Both the position numbers and the translations under genes were made by a program. Under the pieces are notes generated by a model. It worked only from the letters and a program-made list of their open reading frames with translations. It searched no databases and had not been told where the DNA came from. Of a stretch of DNA of 54,678 bases, positions 44,072-53,962 are shown piece after piece. Source of the DNA: an uncultured Alphaproteobacteria bacterium (GTDB lineage: Bacteria; Pseudomonadota; Alphaproteobacteria; HIMB59; GCA-002718135); NCBI GenBank assembly GCA_902627245.1, contig CACOIH010000008.1, positions 1 to 54,678 of the forward strand. The letters run 5' to 3'. Each line of letters begins with the position of its first letter. Within the stretch, counting starts at the first letter, position 1.

Positions 44072-45043
44072 TTAATTTGTCTGTCTAATAATAAATAATT
44101 TACCATCGGTATCACCTATCTGCTTGATTGAGCGCACAGAATTTTTTGGCACTGAAAAAGTATCTCTTGCACCAATTACTACTTTTTCTCCATCACATTG
44201 AATTTCCCATTCACCATCTAAACAGTTAAATACTTCAGATTTTTCTAGTGCATATTCATGAATATGAGCATTTTTTCCTTGCAAAAGAGATAAACTGAAA
44301 CCAGTTTTATGGGGAATATAAGGTTCAAATGTTTTGTTGTGAATATTAAGATTATCAATGTAATTAATAATTTTATTAGAATTATAGTGCTCGTCATCAA
44401 CAAAATATTTTTCAGAATCATTTAATCTTATCACATATTTTTCAATTTCAGATGAAGTATAATGATCAAATGTTTCAAGCTCTTGTTCTTTTAAGGGTTG
44501 AATTATTTTGTCTTCATCAGGAATTTGTTGCTTTGCAGTATCAATTAAAGAATTATCATTCATTAATACCATACCTGAGTCTTTAGCATCTTTTAACAAT
44601 TTTGGTGTCCACGTAATAACACCAGGATCATTTTCACCAAGTACTACAAACATTAATGCTTCATCCTCACCTACATTTTGAAAACCCCTAAACATATTGG
44701 TGGGAAAAGAAGCTACATCACCACGATTAAGAATTACTTCGCCTTCAGTTCCATCAACACCCCAGTAAAATCTCCATGATCCAGCATGAATAACAAAAAC
44801 TTCTGCTGTGGTATGACTGTGTAATCCTGAGCCATTCATTGGTGCAGCACTAACAGCTCCAATATTAAATCCATGTTCTTCTGCAATTTTTACATTTTGC
44901 TTTGCATCTTCACTTACTCCTGGTCCAATAACTGAATAATTTTTTCTATCTTGATGGCCTTTTAGTTTACCCTCAACGAAAGGTATATTACTTGGAACCA
45001 GTTCATCAAATTTAGCTAATCTTGAGTTAATATTAGTTGACAT
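44072..45043 (-). CDS. Bicupin protein
   Basis: 323 residues with two cupin barrels. The N-terminal one has the metal motif GSGLHSHTTAEVFVIHAGSW (H75, H77, E81) and FPTNMFRGFQNVG. The C-terminal one has AHIHEYALEKSEVFNCLDGE and a weaker second motif (FSVPKNSVRSIKQIG). Cupins of this shape are dioxygenases, isomerases or sugar-binding proteins. First gene of a minus-strand operon with SnoaL and MetE-like genes, divergent from the SnoaL gene at 45139. Substrate unknown. Confidence 0.8.
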   Translation of the reverse strand: MSTNINSRLAKFDELVPSNIPFVEGKLKGHQDRKNYSVIGPGVSEDAKQNVKIAEEHGFNIGAVSAAPMNGSGLHSHTTAEVFVIHAGSWRFYWGVDGTEGEVILNRGDVASFPTNMFRGFQNVGEDEALMFVVLGENDPGVITWTPKLLKDAKDSGMVLMNDNSLIDTAKQQIPDEDKIIQPLKEQELETFDHYTSSEIEKYVIRLNDSEKYFVDDEHYNSNKIINYIDNLNIHNKTFEPYIPHKTGFSLSLLQGKNAHIHEYALEKSEVFNCLDGEWEIQCDGEKVVIGARDTFSVPKNSVRSIKQIGDTDGKLFIIRQTN

Positions 45044-45071
45044 ATTACAATGATATTTTATTCATTTTTTT

Positions 45072-45084
45072 TGAATAATATTCA
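45072..45084. promoter_or_regulatory. TGAAT-N3-ATTCA palindrome in a cluster of TTCA/TGAA inverted repeats
   Basis: TGAAT AAT ATTCA lies in the 95-bp gap between the divergent bicupin and SnoaL genes. It is embedded in further symmetric elements: TTATTCA (45058-45064) against TGAATAA (45072-45078), and TTATT-G-AATAA (45087-45097). The arms equal those upstream of lacI and at 40866, with one base less spacing. Probably operators of the island's LacI regulator. Confidence 0.5.
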
Positions 45085-45138
45085 TATTATTGAATAAATC
45101 AAATACTATTTAATTTATTGGTGTGTGTATATATACAG

Positions 45139-46236
45139 ATGACTGGAATAAACAAAGATTTTGAAACGGCGCAAAAGAATAATAATAACATTATTCATTT
45201 AGATTTAGATCCAAAACAAAATATTAAGAATAAAAAATACTTCAAAAATCTTTTAAATAAAATTGCTGAAACATCCATAGAAAATTTAGATGAACTGTTA
45301 GCTAAATTTTATCATGATGAAGCTGAGCTTAATGCTTTTCATCCTATAAATGAAATTAAAGGTATTGATGAAATTAAATATAAACTATGGTTACCTTTAA
45401 AGAAATCTTTTCCTGATTTAGAAAGAAGGAACAATCTAGTCATTGGAGGCTCATTTCAAGATAAAATTTTTGTTTCTTTTATTAGTCATTTAACTGGAAC
45501 ATTTGTAAACCAATGGCTTGGAGTACCCCCGACAAACAAAACAATTTATTTAAGAACCTGTGAGGCTCATCAAATTACTAATAATAAAATTATAAAATCA
45601 TATATTTTAATAGATACTGTTGATTTTATTCGTCAAGCTGGTCATTGGCCTATAAATAAATCTTTAGGAACTGAAGGAATGTGGCCAAGTCCGATTACGG
45701 GAGATGGTGAAAATAATGAAAATCTAGACAAAGACTTATCATTAAAATCACTTCATTTAGATTTAACAATGCAAAAAAGTCTTGATATCAAACCTGAAAA
45801 AGAACCAGGTCTTAACAAAGATCAGATAAGAGAAAAACTTATGAATCATCCACAAAAACAATATTGGCACCCAAAAATGATGTGGTACGGTCCATCGGGT
45901 ATTGGAACTGCAAGAGGTTTATCTGGTTTTGTTGATCATCATCAACTTCCGTTTAGACTAACTTTTAGAGAAAGAAATTATAATACTATCGGACACTATA
46001 TTAGAATTGGAGATGGTAACTTTTCAATGACAGGTGGCTGGCATAGTATCAAAAGCAAATATGGCACTAATGATTGGTTAGGCTTTGATGCGAAAGATAA
46101 AATGGTAGAAATGAGAGTTATGGATTTTTATTTAAATCATGAGGGTTTAATTAGAGAAAATTGGGTGCCTATTGATATTGCTCATATTTTAAACCAAATA
46201 GGTATTGATATATTTAAATTAATTCATACAAAATAA
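45139..46236 (+). CDS. Two-domain SnoaL/NTF2-like protein (subfamily A)
   Basis: About 365 residues from ATG 45139; a TTG at 45118 would add seven. First half: FHPINEIKGIDEIKYKLWLP, FPDLERRNNLVIGGSFQDK, ISHLTGTFVNQWLGVPPTNK and THQ-like TCEAHQITNNKI. Second half: PKMMWYGPSGIGTARGLSGF, DHHQLPFRLTFRERNYNT, IRIGDGNFSMTGGWHSI and VMDFYLNHEGLIRENWVPID. It is most like the member at 32357 (shared WYGPxGIGTxRGxxGF). Only 2 bp separate it from the dehydrogenase gene downstream, so the two are translationally close. Confidence 0.7.
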   Translation: MTGINKDFETAQKNNNNIIHLDLDPKQNIKNKKYFKNLLNKIAETSIENLDELLAKFYHDEAELNAFHPINEIKGIDEIKYKLWLPLKKSFPDLERRNNLVIGGSFQDKIFVSFISHLTGTFVNQWLGVPPTNKTIYLRTCEAHQITNNKIIKSYILIDTVDFIRQAGHWPINKSLGTEGMWPSPITGDGENNENLDKDLSLKSLHLDLTMQKSLDIKPEKEPGLNKDQIREKLMNHPQKQYWHPKMMWYGPSGIGTARGLSGFVDHHQLPFRLTFRERNYNTIGHYIRIGDGNFSMTGGWHSIKSKYGTNDWLGFDAKDKMVEMRVMDFYLNHEGLIRENWVPIDIAHILNQIGIDIFKLIHTK

Positions 46237-46238
46237 AT

Positions 46239-47561
46239 ATGGCTATAGAATATTTAAAAAAAGGAATAGATGAAAAACAAAGATCTGAAGATAACGAGAA
46301 AGTAAAAAAAGTTGTTGAAGATACATTACATAGAATTGAAGCAAAAGGAGATGAATACATTAGAGAATTATCAAATAAATTTGATAACTATTCCCCGCCA
46401 AGTTTTAAATTATCTGAAGATCAAATCACTCAACTAATGAGTGAAGTATTAGATGAAGATATAGAAGATATTAAATTTGCTCAAAAACAAGTTAGATCGT
46501 TTGCTGAAGCACAGCTAAAAACATTAAACGAACTAGAAGTGGAAACGCATCCTGGTGTAATCCTAGGTCATAAAAATATTCCTGTTCAAGCTGTAGGTTG
46601 TTATGTACCTGCTGGAAAATTTCCTATGGTGGCATCTGCCCATATGTCTGTTGTTACAGCATCTGTTGCTGGAGTACCTAGAATAGTTGCAACAACACCT
46701 CCTTTTCAAGGAAAACCAAATCCAGCTGTTGTCACAGCAATGAAACTAGGTGGAGCACATGAGATATATGTATTAGGTGGTATGCAAGGTGTTGGCGCAA
46801 TGGCAATAGGAACTGAGACTATAAAACCAGTTGATATGTTGGTTGGACCAGGTAATGCATTTGTGGCTGAAGCTAAAAGACAACTATATGGAAAAGTAGG
46901 TATCGATCTTTTTGCTGGTCCTACTGAAACTATGGTTATTGCAGATGAAACAGTAGATGGTGAAATTTGTGCAACAGATTTATTAGGTCAAGCAGAGCAC
47001 GGTTATAACTCACCTGCAGTAATGATTACAAATTCAAGAAAACTTGCGAATGAAACAATTAATGAAATTAAAAGAATATTGGAAATTTTACCAACAAAAG
47101 ATACAGCGAGTGTTAGTTGGAGAGATTATGGTGAAATAATCCTATGTGATACTTATGAAGAAATGTTGGGTAAGGCAAATGAAATTGCTTCAGAACATGT
47201 CCAAGTAATGACAGATAGAGATGATTGGTTTTTGAATAATATGACTGCTTATGGAGCTCTCTTTTTAGGAGCTCGAACAAATGTTGCTAATGGTGATAAA
47301 GTAATTGGAACTAATCACACATTACCAACAAAAAAAGCTGGTAGATATACTGGAGGTCTTTGGGTAGGTAAATTTATTAAAACACATACTTACCAAAAAA
47401 TAATGACTGATGAAGCAGCAACTAAAATTGGAGAGTATGGATCTAGACTATCATATCTTGAAGGATTCATTGGTCATGCAGAACAATGTAATGTTCGAGT
47501 AAGAAGATTTGGTGGTGTCAATGTTGAGTATGGTAAACCTGCTGCTAAATTAAAGAACTAG
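46239..47561 (+). CDS. HisD-family dehydrogenase, HpsN-like (sulfopropanediol/polyol type)
   Basis: 440 residues. The family's zinc and catalytic residues are kept: Q251 and H254 ([10 protein letters not shown]), E319-H320 (IASEHVQV), D353, H360 ([13 protein letters not shown]) and H413 (LEGFIGHAE). The opening MAIEYLKKG and the absence of any his gene make histidinol dehydrogenase in histidine synthesis unlikely. HpsN, a homologue, oxidises 2,3-dihydroxypropanesulfonate to sulfolactate. The gene is 2 bp from a SnoaL gene and convergent with cysNC. The substrate could be a sulfonated or plain polyol. Confidence 0.75.
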   Translation: MAIEYLKKGIDEKQRSEDNEKVKKVVEDTLHRIEAKGDEYIRELSNKFDNYSPPSFKLSEDQITQLMSEVLDEDIEDIKFAQKQVRSFAEAQLKTLNELEVETHPGVILGHKNIPVQAVGCYVPAGKFPMVASAHMSVVTASVAGVPRIVATTPPFQGKPNPAVVTAMKLGGAHEIYVLGGMQGVGAMAIGTETIKPVDMLVGPGNAFVAEAKRQLYGKVGIDLFAGPTETMVIADETVDGEICATDLLGQAEHGYNSPAVMITNSRKLANETINEIKRILEILPTKDTASVSWRDYGEIILCDTYEEMLGKANEIASEHVQVMTDRDDWFLNNMTAYGALFLGARTNVANGDKVIGTNHTLPTKKAGRYTGGLWVGKFIKTHTYQKIMTDEAATKIGEYGSRLSYLEGFIGHAEQCNVRVRRFGGVNVEYGKPAAKLKN

Positions 47562-49429
47562 ATTTTATTATTATTTTTTAAATATTGTAAAACTTGCTCA
47601 GCTAAATCCTCTGCGTTGTTGTTTTCTGTTTTCAAAATAATTTCTGGAGAATGAGGTTTTTCATAATTTGAATCAATACCAGTAAAATTTTTTAATTGTC
47701 CAGCTCTTGCTTTTTTATACAATCCCTTTGGATCTCTTTTTTCACATTCATTAATTGATGTATCGACAAAAATTTCAATAAACTCATGCTCCTCTACTAA
47801 TGCACGTGCCATTTTTCTTTCAGATTTAAATGGTGATATAAAAGAAACAATTGTAATTAAACCAGCATCAACCATTAGTTTAGATACTTCTGCAATACGT
47901 CTAATATTTTCTACACGGTCTGTGTCAGTAAAACCAAGATCTTTATTTAATCCATGTCTCACATTATCGCCATCTAACAAATAAGTATGTTTACCTAACT
48001 GATGTAATTTTTGTTCAATTATATTTGCTATAGTAGATTTTCCTGATCCTGAAAGTCCCGTAAACCACAATATACATGGTTGTTGTCCGTTACTAGAAGA
48101 TCTTAAATTTTTATTTATAGACATATTTTGCCATGAAATATTTGAAGCTCTTCTGAGTTCGTGATCTATAACACCTGCCGCTAAAGTCTGATTGTTAAAT
48201 TGATCAATTATTACAAAACTTCCCAATTTTTTATTATTTTTATAAGAATTAAAAATTGTATTTTTATTTAATGCAACTTTACAGTAACCAATTTCATTCA
48301 AGCTTAATGATTTAGAGGCAATTTTATCAAATGTATTAATATTTACTTTATGAACAAGATCTGTAATTTTTCCAAGTATTTGAGAATTTATAAATCTAAA
48401 AATATAATTCCTCTCCGGTAACATTTCCTCTTTGTTCATCCAAATAATATGGGAAGCAAATTGATCTGAAGAAAAATAATTATGTTTTTCATTTGAGCAT
48501 ATCAGATTACCCCTTGAAATATCTATCTCTTTATCAAATGTAAAAGTTACTGCTTGGTCTTTGATTGCAAAGTCTTTCTCACCACTAGGTGTTAGAATTT
48601 TTTTAATTCTATTTTTTTGTTTGCTAGGTAAAACTTGAACTTCGTCATTAATTTTAACTTTTCCAGAAGAAATTGTACCACTAAAACCTCTAAAATTTGA
48701 ACTTAGTCTATTTACCCACTGAACAGGCATGGAAAAATCATCTTCTTCTGCATCAACTAAATTTATTTGCTCAAGTTCTTCGATTAATGTTTTGCCTTTA
48801 TACCAATGTATATTTTTTTTTCTTATGAATACATTGTCACCTCTTAGGGCCGAAATTGGAATAAATTTTTCTGTTTTAAAGTTAAATTGACTTGAGATTA
48901 ATTTGAAAAACCTGATTATTTCTTTGTAAGTTATTTCATCATAATCAATTAAATCCATTTTATTAATTGCCACAATTATGTTCTCAATTCCAAGAAGTGA
49001 TAAAATAAAAGTGTGTCTTTTTGTTTGATCTAATATACCCTTTGAGGCATCAACTAATATAATACCTATATCGGAGTTAGAAGCTCCAGTTGCCATATTT
49101 CTTGTATACTCCTCATGACCAGGAGTATCTGCAACAATAAATTTGCATTTTTCAGTCTCAAAATAACGGTAGGCTACATCAATTGTTATTCCTTGTTCTC
49201 TTTCAGCTTGAAGACCATCAATTAATAATGCCAGATCAACTTCTTTTCCTTGAGTTCCATACTTTTTACTTTCAGTCTGTGTTTGACTTAATTGATCACT
49301 ATAAATATTTTTAGAGTCATACATAAGTCTGCCAAGCAAAGTTGACTTACCATCATCAACAGAACCACAAGTTAAGATTTTTAACTGTTTTTTCTCATTT
49401 TGATTTTTAAAAAAGGCTTCTAAATCCAT
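47558..49429 (-). CDS. cysNC: Bifunctional sulfate adenylyltransferase large subunit / APS kinase
   Basis: 623 residues. The N-terminal GTPase has G1 at GSVDDGKST (22-30), G3 [18 protein letters not shown] and G4 NKMDL. The C-terminal APS kinase has the P-loop [29 protein letters not shown] and [20 protein letters not shown]. With CysD it makes APS from sulfate and ATP, then PAPS. Its start overlaps the cysD stop by 1 bp. Convergent with the HpsN-like gene (4-bp overlap). Confidence 0.95.
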   Translation of the reverse strand: MDLEAFFKNQNEKKQLKILTCGSVDDGKSTLLGRLMYDSKNIYSDQLSQTQTESKKYGTQGKEVDLALLIDGLQAEREQGITIDVAYRYFETEKCKFIVADTPGHEEYTRNMATGASNSDIGIILVDASKGILDQTKRHTFILSLLGIENIIVAINKMDLIDYDEITYKEIIRFFKLISSQFNFKTEKFIPISALRGDNVFIRKKNIHWYKGKTLIEELEQINLVDAEEDDFSMPVQWVNRLSSNFRGFSGTISSGKVKINDEVQVLPSKQKNRIKKILTPSGEKDFAIKDQAVTFTFDKEIDISRGNLICSNEKHNYFSSDQFASHIIWMNKEEMLPERNYIFRFINSQILGKITDLVHKVNINTFDKIASKSLSLNEIGYCKVALNKNTIFNSYKNNKKLGSFVIIDQFNNQTLAAGVIDHELRRASNISWQNMSINKNLRSSSNGQQPCILWFTGLSGSGKSTIANIIEQKLHQLGKHTYLLDGDNVRHGLNKDLGFTDTDRVENIRRIAEVSKLMVDAGLITIVSFISPFKSERKMARALVEEHEFIEIFVDTSINECEKRDPKGLYKKARAGQLKNFTGIDSNYEKPHSPEIILKTENNNAEDLAEQVLQYLKNNNKI

Positions 49430-50328
49430 TAAAAATATCCATCTTGTTTTTTTCTCTCCATTGAACCGATTTGATCATTATCTATCAAACGTCCTTGTCG
49501 TTCTGAGAATTTAGTTTCTAGAAGCTCAATAATTATTTCTTCAACACTTGATGCTGATGACTCGACAGCAGCAGTTAATGGATAGCAGCCTAAAGTCCTA
49601 AATCTCACCTTTATTTCTTCTACCGTTTCATTTTGTTTTAATTCTAATCGATCATCATCGATCATTATCAACATATTATCTCGCTTAATTATTGGTCTAG
49701 TTTTTGCAAAGTATAAAGGAACTATCGGTATTTTTTCTTGGTATATATATTGCCATACATCAATTTCTGTCCAATTAGATAATGGAAAGACTCTAACACT
49801 TTCGTCTTTATTTATTTTGGTGTTAAATAAGTTCCAAAGTTCTGGTTTTTGATTTTTAGGATCCCACCGATGGTTTTTATCACGAAAAGAAAAAATTCTC
49901 TCTTTTGCTCGGGACTTTTCCTCATCTCTTCTAGCTCCTCCAAATGCTGCATCAAATTGATATTTATCTAGTGCTTGCTTCAAAGCTTGAGTTTTCATTA
50001 CATCTGTATGTATTTTTGAACCATGAGAAATTGGACTTATTTTGTCACGCACTCCATCCTCATTGATATGGACTAGTAAATCTAAGTTATGTTTCTGTAC
50101 AGTTTCATCTCTGAATAAAATCATTTCTTTAAATTTCCAAGTTGTGTCTATGTGCATTAATTTAAATGGAATTTTATTTGGATAGAAAGCTTTTTGAGCT
50201 AAGTGGAGCATTACTGATGAATCTTTTCCAATCGAATAAAGCATTACAGGATTTTCAAATTCAGCAACAACTTCTCTTATTATTTGAATGCTCTCAGATT
50301 CTAGTTTTTCAATATGTGATAATTTCAT
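49429..50328 (-). CDS. cysD: Sulfate adenylyltransferase small subunit
   Basis: 299 residues. ATP pyrophosphatase motif SIGKDSS (32-38), followed by [35 protein letters not shown] and [18 protein letters not shown], all typical. It adenylates sulfate to APS with CysN. One base separates its start from the cysQ stop, and its stop overlaps the cysNC start. No APS or PAPS reductase (CysH) or sulfite reductase is in the window. Confidence 0.95.
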   Translation of the reverse strand: MKLSHIEKLESESIQIIREVVAEFENPVMLYSIGKDSSVMLHLAQKAFYPNKIPFKLMHIDTTWKFKEMILFRDETVQKHNLDLLVHINEDGVRDKISPISHGSKIHTDVMKTQALKQALDKYQFDAAFGGARRDEEKSRAKERIFSFRDKNHRWDPKNQKPELWNLFNTKINKDESVRVFPLSNWTEIDVWQYIYQEKIPIVPLYFAKTRPIIKRDNMLIMIDDDRLELKQNETVEEIKVRFRTLGCYPLTAAVESSASSVEEIIIELLETKFSERQGRLIDNDQIGSMERKKQDGYF

Positions 50329-50329
50329 A

Positions 50330-51133
50330 CTAATCTACTTTAGATAAATTACCATAAGCTATAAAATAAGGATTTAAAATATCTTCTTTAGTATTGTATA
50401 AAATATCTTTGTTATCAATTGTTTTCAATTTTCCTCCTGCTTCTTCCAATATAATATGACCAGCTGCTATATCCCATTCAGAAGTTGGTCCCAATCTTGG
50501 ATATATATCAGCTTTACCTTCAGCAAGAATACAAAACTTAAGAGAACTTCCAATTGTAATTAATTCAAAATTTTTAAATTTATTTTCTATCCAAATCTCA
50601 AATTCTTTACTTGAATGTGACCGACTACCAATAACTTTTATAGTTGAGTTATTTACGTTATTTATATTTATTTTATTAAAATCTTTTAAAGTTTTTAAAT
50701 TTGAATTAGTTTGTAATTTATAACAACCATTATTTTTAAGTGCATAGTATAGTAAAGATTTTACAGGAGAATAAATTATTCCAAAAATTGGATTGTTATT
50801 TTCAATCAATGAAATATTAACCGTAAATTCTCCATTTCTATTTATAAATTCCTTGGTTCCGTCCAAAGGGTCTATGAGCCAATACGTACCCCAATTTTTT
50901 CTTTTTTCCCATTCAACTAAACTTTCTTCACTTAAAATTGGAATATTTGGCTCCAGTTTTTTTAGTCTGCTAACTATTAAATTATTTGAATTTATATCTG
51001 CTTGCGTAATTGGTGATTTATCTTCTTTAGAATTAATAGCAATTTCTTTATCATAAATGTTAAGTATTTCTCTTCCTGAATCTATTGCAATGTTTAAGAA
51101 TTCTAAAATTTTTTTTTCATTATTAAGTTTCAT
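50330..51133 (-). CDS. cysQ: 3'(2'),5'-bisphosphate nucleotidase
   Basis: 267 residues of the inositol-monophosphatase fold. Metal motifs: [11 protein letters not shown] and [20 protein letters not shown]; also a [10 protein letters not shown] segment and [16 protein letters not shown] near the C-terminus. CysQ removes the 3'-phosphate of PAP, recycling the by-product of PAPS use. Together with cysD and cysNC it points to PAPS being made and consumed. 7 bp downstream of the antiporter gene. Confidence 0.9.
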   Translation of the reverse strand: MKLNNEKKILEFLNIAIDSGREILNIYDKEIAINSKEDKSPITQADINSNNLIVSRLKKLEPNIPILSEESLVEWEKRKNWGTYWLIDPLDGTKEFINRNGEFTVNISLIENNNPIFGIIYSPVKSLLYYALKNNGCYKLQTNSNLKTLKDFNKININNVNNSTIKVIGSRSHSSKEFEIWIENKFKNFELITIGSSLKFCILAEGKADIYPRLGPTSEWDIAAGHIILEEAGGKLKTIDNKDILYNTKEDILNPYFIAYGNLSKVD

Positions 51134-51140
51134 TCTTGAA

Positions 51141-52052
51141 TTAAATAAAAATAAAATACATATAACAAGCGTATAATATTAAACTTATACTTCCAAAAAT
51201 TCTTCCTATTTTTTTTACAAAGAACATAAAGCCTAGAGTTATAAAAGTAATTAAAAGCATGAAAAGTAAGTCTTGTTTGGCGATAATTTCTGGCATTGAA
51301 AATGTCCCAAAAAAAGAACTAATACCTAAAACACCAAGTACATTGTAAATATTTGAACCTAAAATATTACCAAGAGCAAAATCAACTTTTTTCTTTATAG
51401 CTGACATTATGCCTACAACTAATTCTGGTAGTGAAGTTCCAAAGGCTATTATAGATAATCCAATTACAGCTTCTGAAACATTAAAATAATTTGCAATACT
51501 AATAGCTGAGTTTACAAATAGGTCAGATCCATATATTAAAAAAATAATTCCTATTAAAATTAAAAATATAGATAAAAGAGTTGAATACTCACTTTTATTT
51601 ATTTCTTCTAAGTATAATGTACCTTTTTTAAATTGTTGATACATAATTAAAATTAGCAAAATCATTGAAACAATCCCAAATATGTAATTAAAATATAAAA
51701 AGCTCATAAGAATTAAAGCAACTCCAAGACCTATATTTATCCAGGCTTGATTAATTTGATTTTTAGTAATGTTAGATATTGGAAGAATGACGGTGGTAGC
51801 TGCCATAACTAATATTAAATTTGCTATATTACTTCCAACTACAGCTCCAACCGCTAGATCTGCATGATTACTAATAACAGCATTAATGCTACTAGCCAAT
51901 TCAGGTAATGAAGTGCCACCAGCAACAATAACAACACCAACTGCAAATAATGAAATATTTAATTTTTTTCCAAAACTAACTGAGCCTCTTATAACTATTT
52001 CAGCCCCAGCAACTAAAAGCAACAAACCTATAATTAAATGTAAAAGATCCAC
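51141..52052 (-). CDS. CaCA-family Na+/Ca2+-type antiporter
   Basis: 303 residues, about ten helices with the two inverted alpha-repeats of the family. Repeat one is GGTSLPELASSINAVISNHA, then VVGSNIANLILV; repeat two is AFGTSLPELVVGIMSAIKKK, then ILGSNIYNVLGVLG. It exchanges a cation (usually Ca2+) for Na+ or H+ across the inner membrane. Placed between xsc and cysQ with 7-bp gaps, so co-transcribed, but why a cation antiporter is in this operon is unclear. Confidence 0.9.
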   Translation of the reverse strand: MDLLHLIIGLLLLVAGAEIVIRGSVSFGKKLNISLFAVGVVIVAGGTSLPELASSINAVISNHADLAVGAVVGSNIANLILVMAATTVILPISNITKNQINQAWINIGLGVALILMSFLYFNYIFGIVSMILLILIMYQQFKKGTLYLEEINKSEYSTLLSIFLILIGIIFLIYGSDLFVNSAISIANYFNVSEAVIGLSIIAFGTSLPELVVGIMSAIKKKVDFALGNILGSNIYNVLGVLGISSFFGTFSMPEIIAKQDLLFMLLITFITLGFMFFVKKIGRIFGSISLILYACYMYFIFI

Positions 52053-52059
52053 TAATATT

Positions 52060-53829
52060 TTATTGAATAACTGTATCTTTAGGATCTATGCCAGCAACCT
52101 CAACAGGAGCTTTCATAGCATCTCTTCTAAATGGTTCTCCAAGCTCTTGATTAAGCATTACTTCTATAAAGGTGGTTGTACCTTTCATCTGCTCTTTACA
52201 TGAAAGTTGTAAAGCTTCAGTCAATTCTTCCTGTGTATTAACCTTAATTCCCTTAAAGCCACAAGCATTGGCTATTTTTGCATAGCTGAGTTTAGGATCA
52301 AGTTCAGTACCAACAAAATTATTATTATACCAAAGAGTTGTATTTCTTTTTTCTGCTCCCCATTGATAGTTTCTAAAAATAATCATTGTTATGTTTGGCC
52401 ACCCTTCTCTATTACAAGAAGTCATTTCACTCATACTAATGCCAAAAGCGCCATCTCCTGCAAATCCAACAACAGGGGTATCAGGACAACCAATTTTAGC
52501 ACCTATAACGGAGGGAAAGCCGTAGCCACAAGGACCAAATAAACCTGGAGCCAAATATTTTCTTCCATTTTCAAATGTAGGATATGCATTTCCAATTGCA
52601 CAATTGTTTCCTATATCACTAGATATAATTGCATCTTCAGGCAATCCTGCTTGAATAGCTCTCCAAGCCATTCTTGGAGACATTTTTTCCGGCTCTCTAT
52701 CTCTTGAGTCTTTATTCCAAGAAGTTCCCGGGTCATCATCTTCGTGGTCAAGACCTGTCAAAGTTTGAAGCCAAGATGATTTTGTTTTGTGTATCAATTC
52801 CTCTCTTTCTTTTCTATTTACTTTTCCAGCATCTGAGGAAAGATTTTCTAAGATTTGTTTTGAAACTAATTTAGCATCTCCACAAATACCAACGCTTATT
52901 TTTTTTGTAAGACCAATTCTATCAGAGTTAATATCTACTTGAATTACTTCAGCATTTTTTGGCCAATAATCGATTCCATATCCCGGAAGAGTTGAGAATG
53001 GATTAAGTCTAGTTCCGAGAGCTAGAACAACATCTGCTTTAGATATAATCTCCATTGCAGCTTTCGAGCCATTATAACCTAATGGACCAACTGAAAGAGC
53101 ATGCTTACCAGGAAAACTATCATTATGTTGATAACCACATGCAACTGGTGCACTTAATTTTTCTGCAAGATTTTTACAGTCATCGATTGCATCTGCCAGA
53201 ATAACTCCAGCTCCAGATAAAATAACTGGAAATTTTGCATTTGATAGTAAATCAGCAGCTTTTTTGATTGCCTCTGATCCTCCTGAAGGTCTTTCAAATT
53301 TAATTATTGGTGGAATTTCAATATCTACAACTTGTGTCCAAAAATCTCTAGGTATATTTAATTGTGCAGGCGCTGAACCCTTAATAGCTTTTGAAATAAC
53401 TCTATTAAGTACTTCAGCAACTCTTGAAGGATCCCTAACTTCCTCTTGATAACAAACCATGTCTTTAAACAAGTTCATTTGTTCTACTTCCTGAAAACCG
53501 CCTTGACCCATTGTCTTATTAGCAGCCTGTGGTGTAACTAATAACATAGGAGTGTGATTCCAATATGCGGTTTTTATTGGAGTGACTAATCCTGTGATAC
53601 CAGGTCCATTTTGAGCAATACACATAGCAATTTTTCCGGTAGATCTTGTATAACCATCAGCCATAATTCCACCGTTAGACTCATGAGCAACATCCCAAAA
53701 TGTTATACCAGCTTTAGGAAATAAATCAGAAATCGGCATAAAAGCTGATCCTATAATACCGAAGGCATGTTGTATTCCATGCTTTTGTAATACTTTAACA
53801 AAAGCTTCTTCAGTAGTCATTTTAGCCAT
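52060..53829 (-). CDS. xsc: Sulfoacetaldehyde acetyltransferase
   Basis: 589 residues. The N-terminus MTTEEAFVKVLQKHGIQHAF followed by GIIGSAFMPISDLFPKAGI is characteristic of Xsc. E50 (HESNGG) activates TPP. Further signatures are QNGPGITGLVTPIKTAYWNH, GQGGFQEVEQMNLFKDMV, EVRDPSRVAEVLNRVI and the TPP motif GDGAFGISMSEMTS. It splits sulfoacetaldehyde plus phosphate into acetyl phosphate and sulfite. First gene of the operon with the antiporter, cysQ, cysD and cysNC. The start codon at 53829 is an ATG, and the upstream 130 bp hold no other gene. Confidence 0.95.
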   Translation of the reverse strand: MAKMTTEEAFVKVLQKHGIQHAFGIIGSAFMPISDLFPKAGITFWDVAHESNGGIMADGYTRSTGKIAMCIAQNGPGITGLVTPIKTAYWNHTPMLLVTPQAANKTMGQGGFQEVEQMNLFKDMVCYQEEVRDPSRVAEVLNRVISKAIKGSAPAQLNIPRDFWTQVVDIEIPPIIKFERPSGGSEAIKKAADLLSNAKFPVILSGAGVILADAIDDCKNLAEKLSAPVACGYQHNDSFPGKHALSVGPLGYNGSKAAMEIISKADVVLALGTRLNPFSTLPGYGIDYWPKNAEVIQVDINSDRIGLTKKISVGICGDAKLVSKQILENLSSDAGKVNRKEREELIHKTKSSWLQTLTGLDHEDDDPGTSWNKDSRDREPEKMSPRMAWRAIQAGLPEDAIISSDIGNNCAIGNAYPTFENGRKYLAPGLFGPCGYGFPSVIGAKIGCPDTPVVGFAGDGAFGISMSEMTSCNREGWPNITMIIFRNYQWGAEKRNTTLWYNNNFVGTELDPKLSYAKIANACGFKGIKVNTQEELTEALQLSCKEQMKGTTTFIEVMLNQELGEPFRRDAMKAPVEVAGIDPKDTVIQ

Positions 53830-53962
53830 ATTTACTCCCTTAAATTTAAAACATCCCTATATTATATTAAACAATAAATGAACTATAATAATTTCATTCT
53901 TTAAATAGATTGTTATATTAAACTGTATTTAGAGAAATATTGACTATTTTACGACTGCTAAA

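Noticed and set aside
46239-47561. Histidinol dehydrogenase of histidine biosynthesis
   Set aside because: The fold is HisD, but no his gene is near and it is coupled to a SnoaL gene; an HpsN-like or polyol role fits better.
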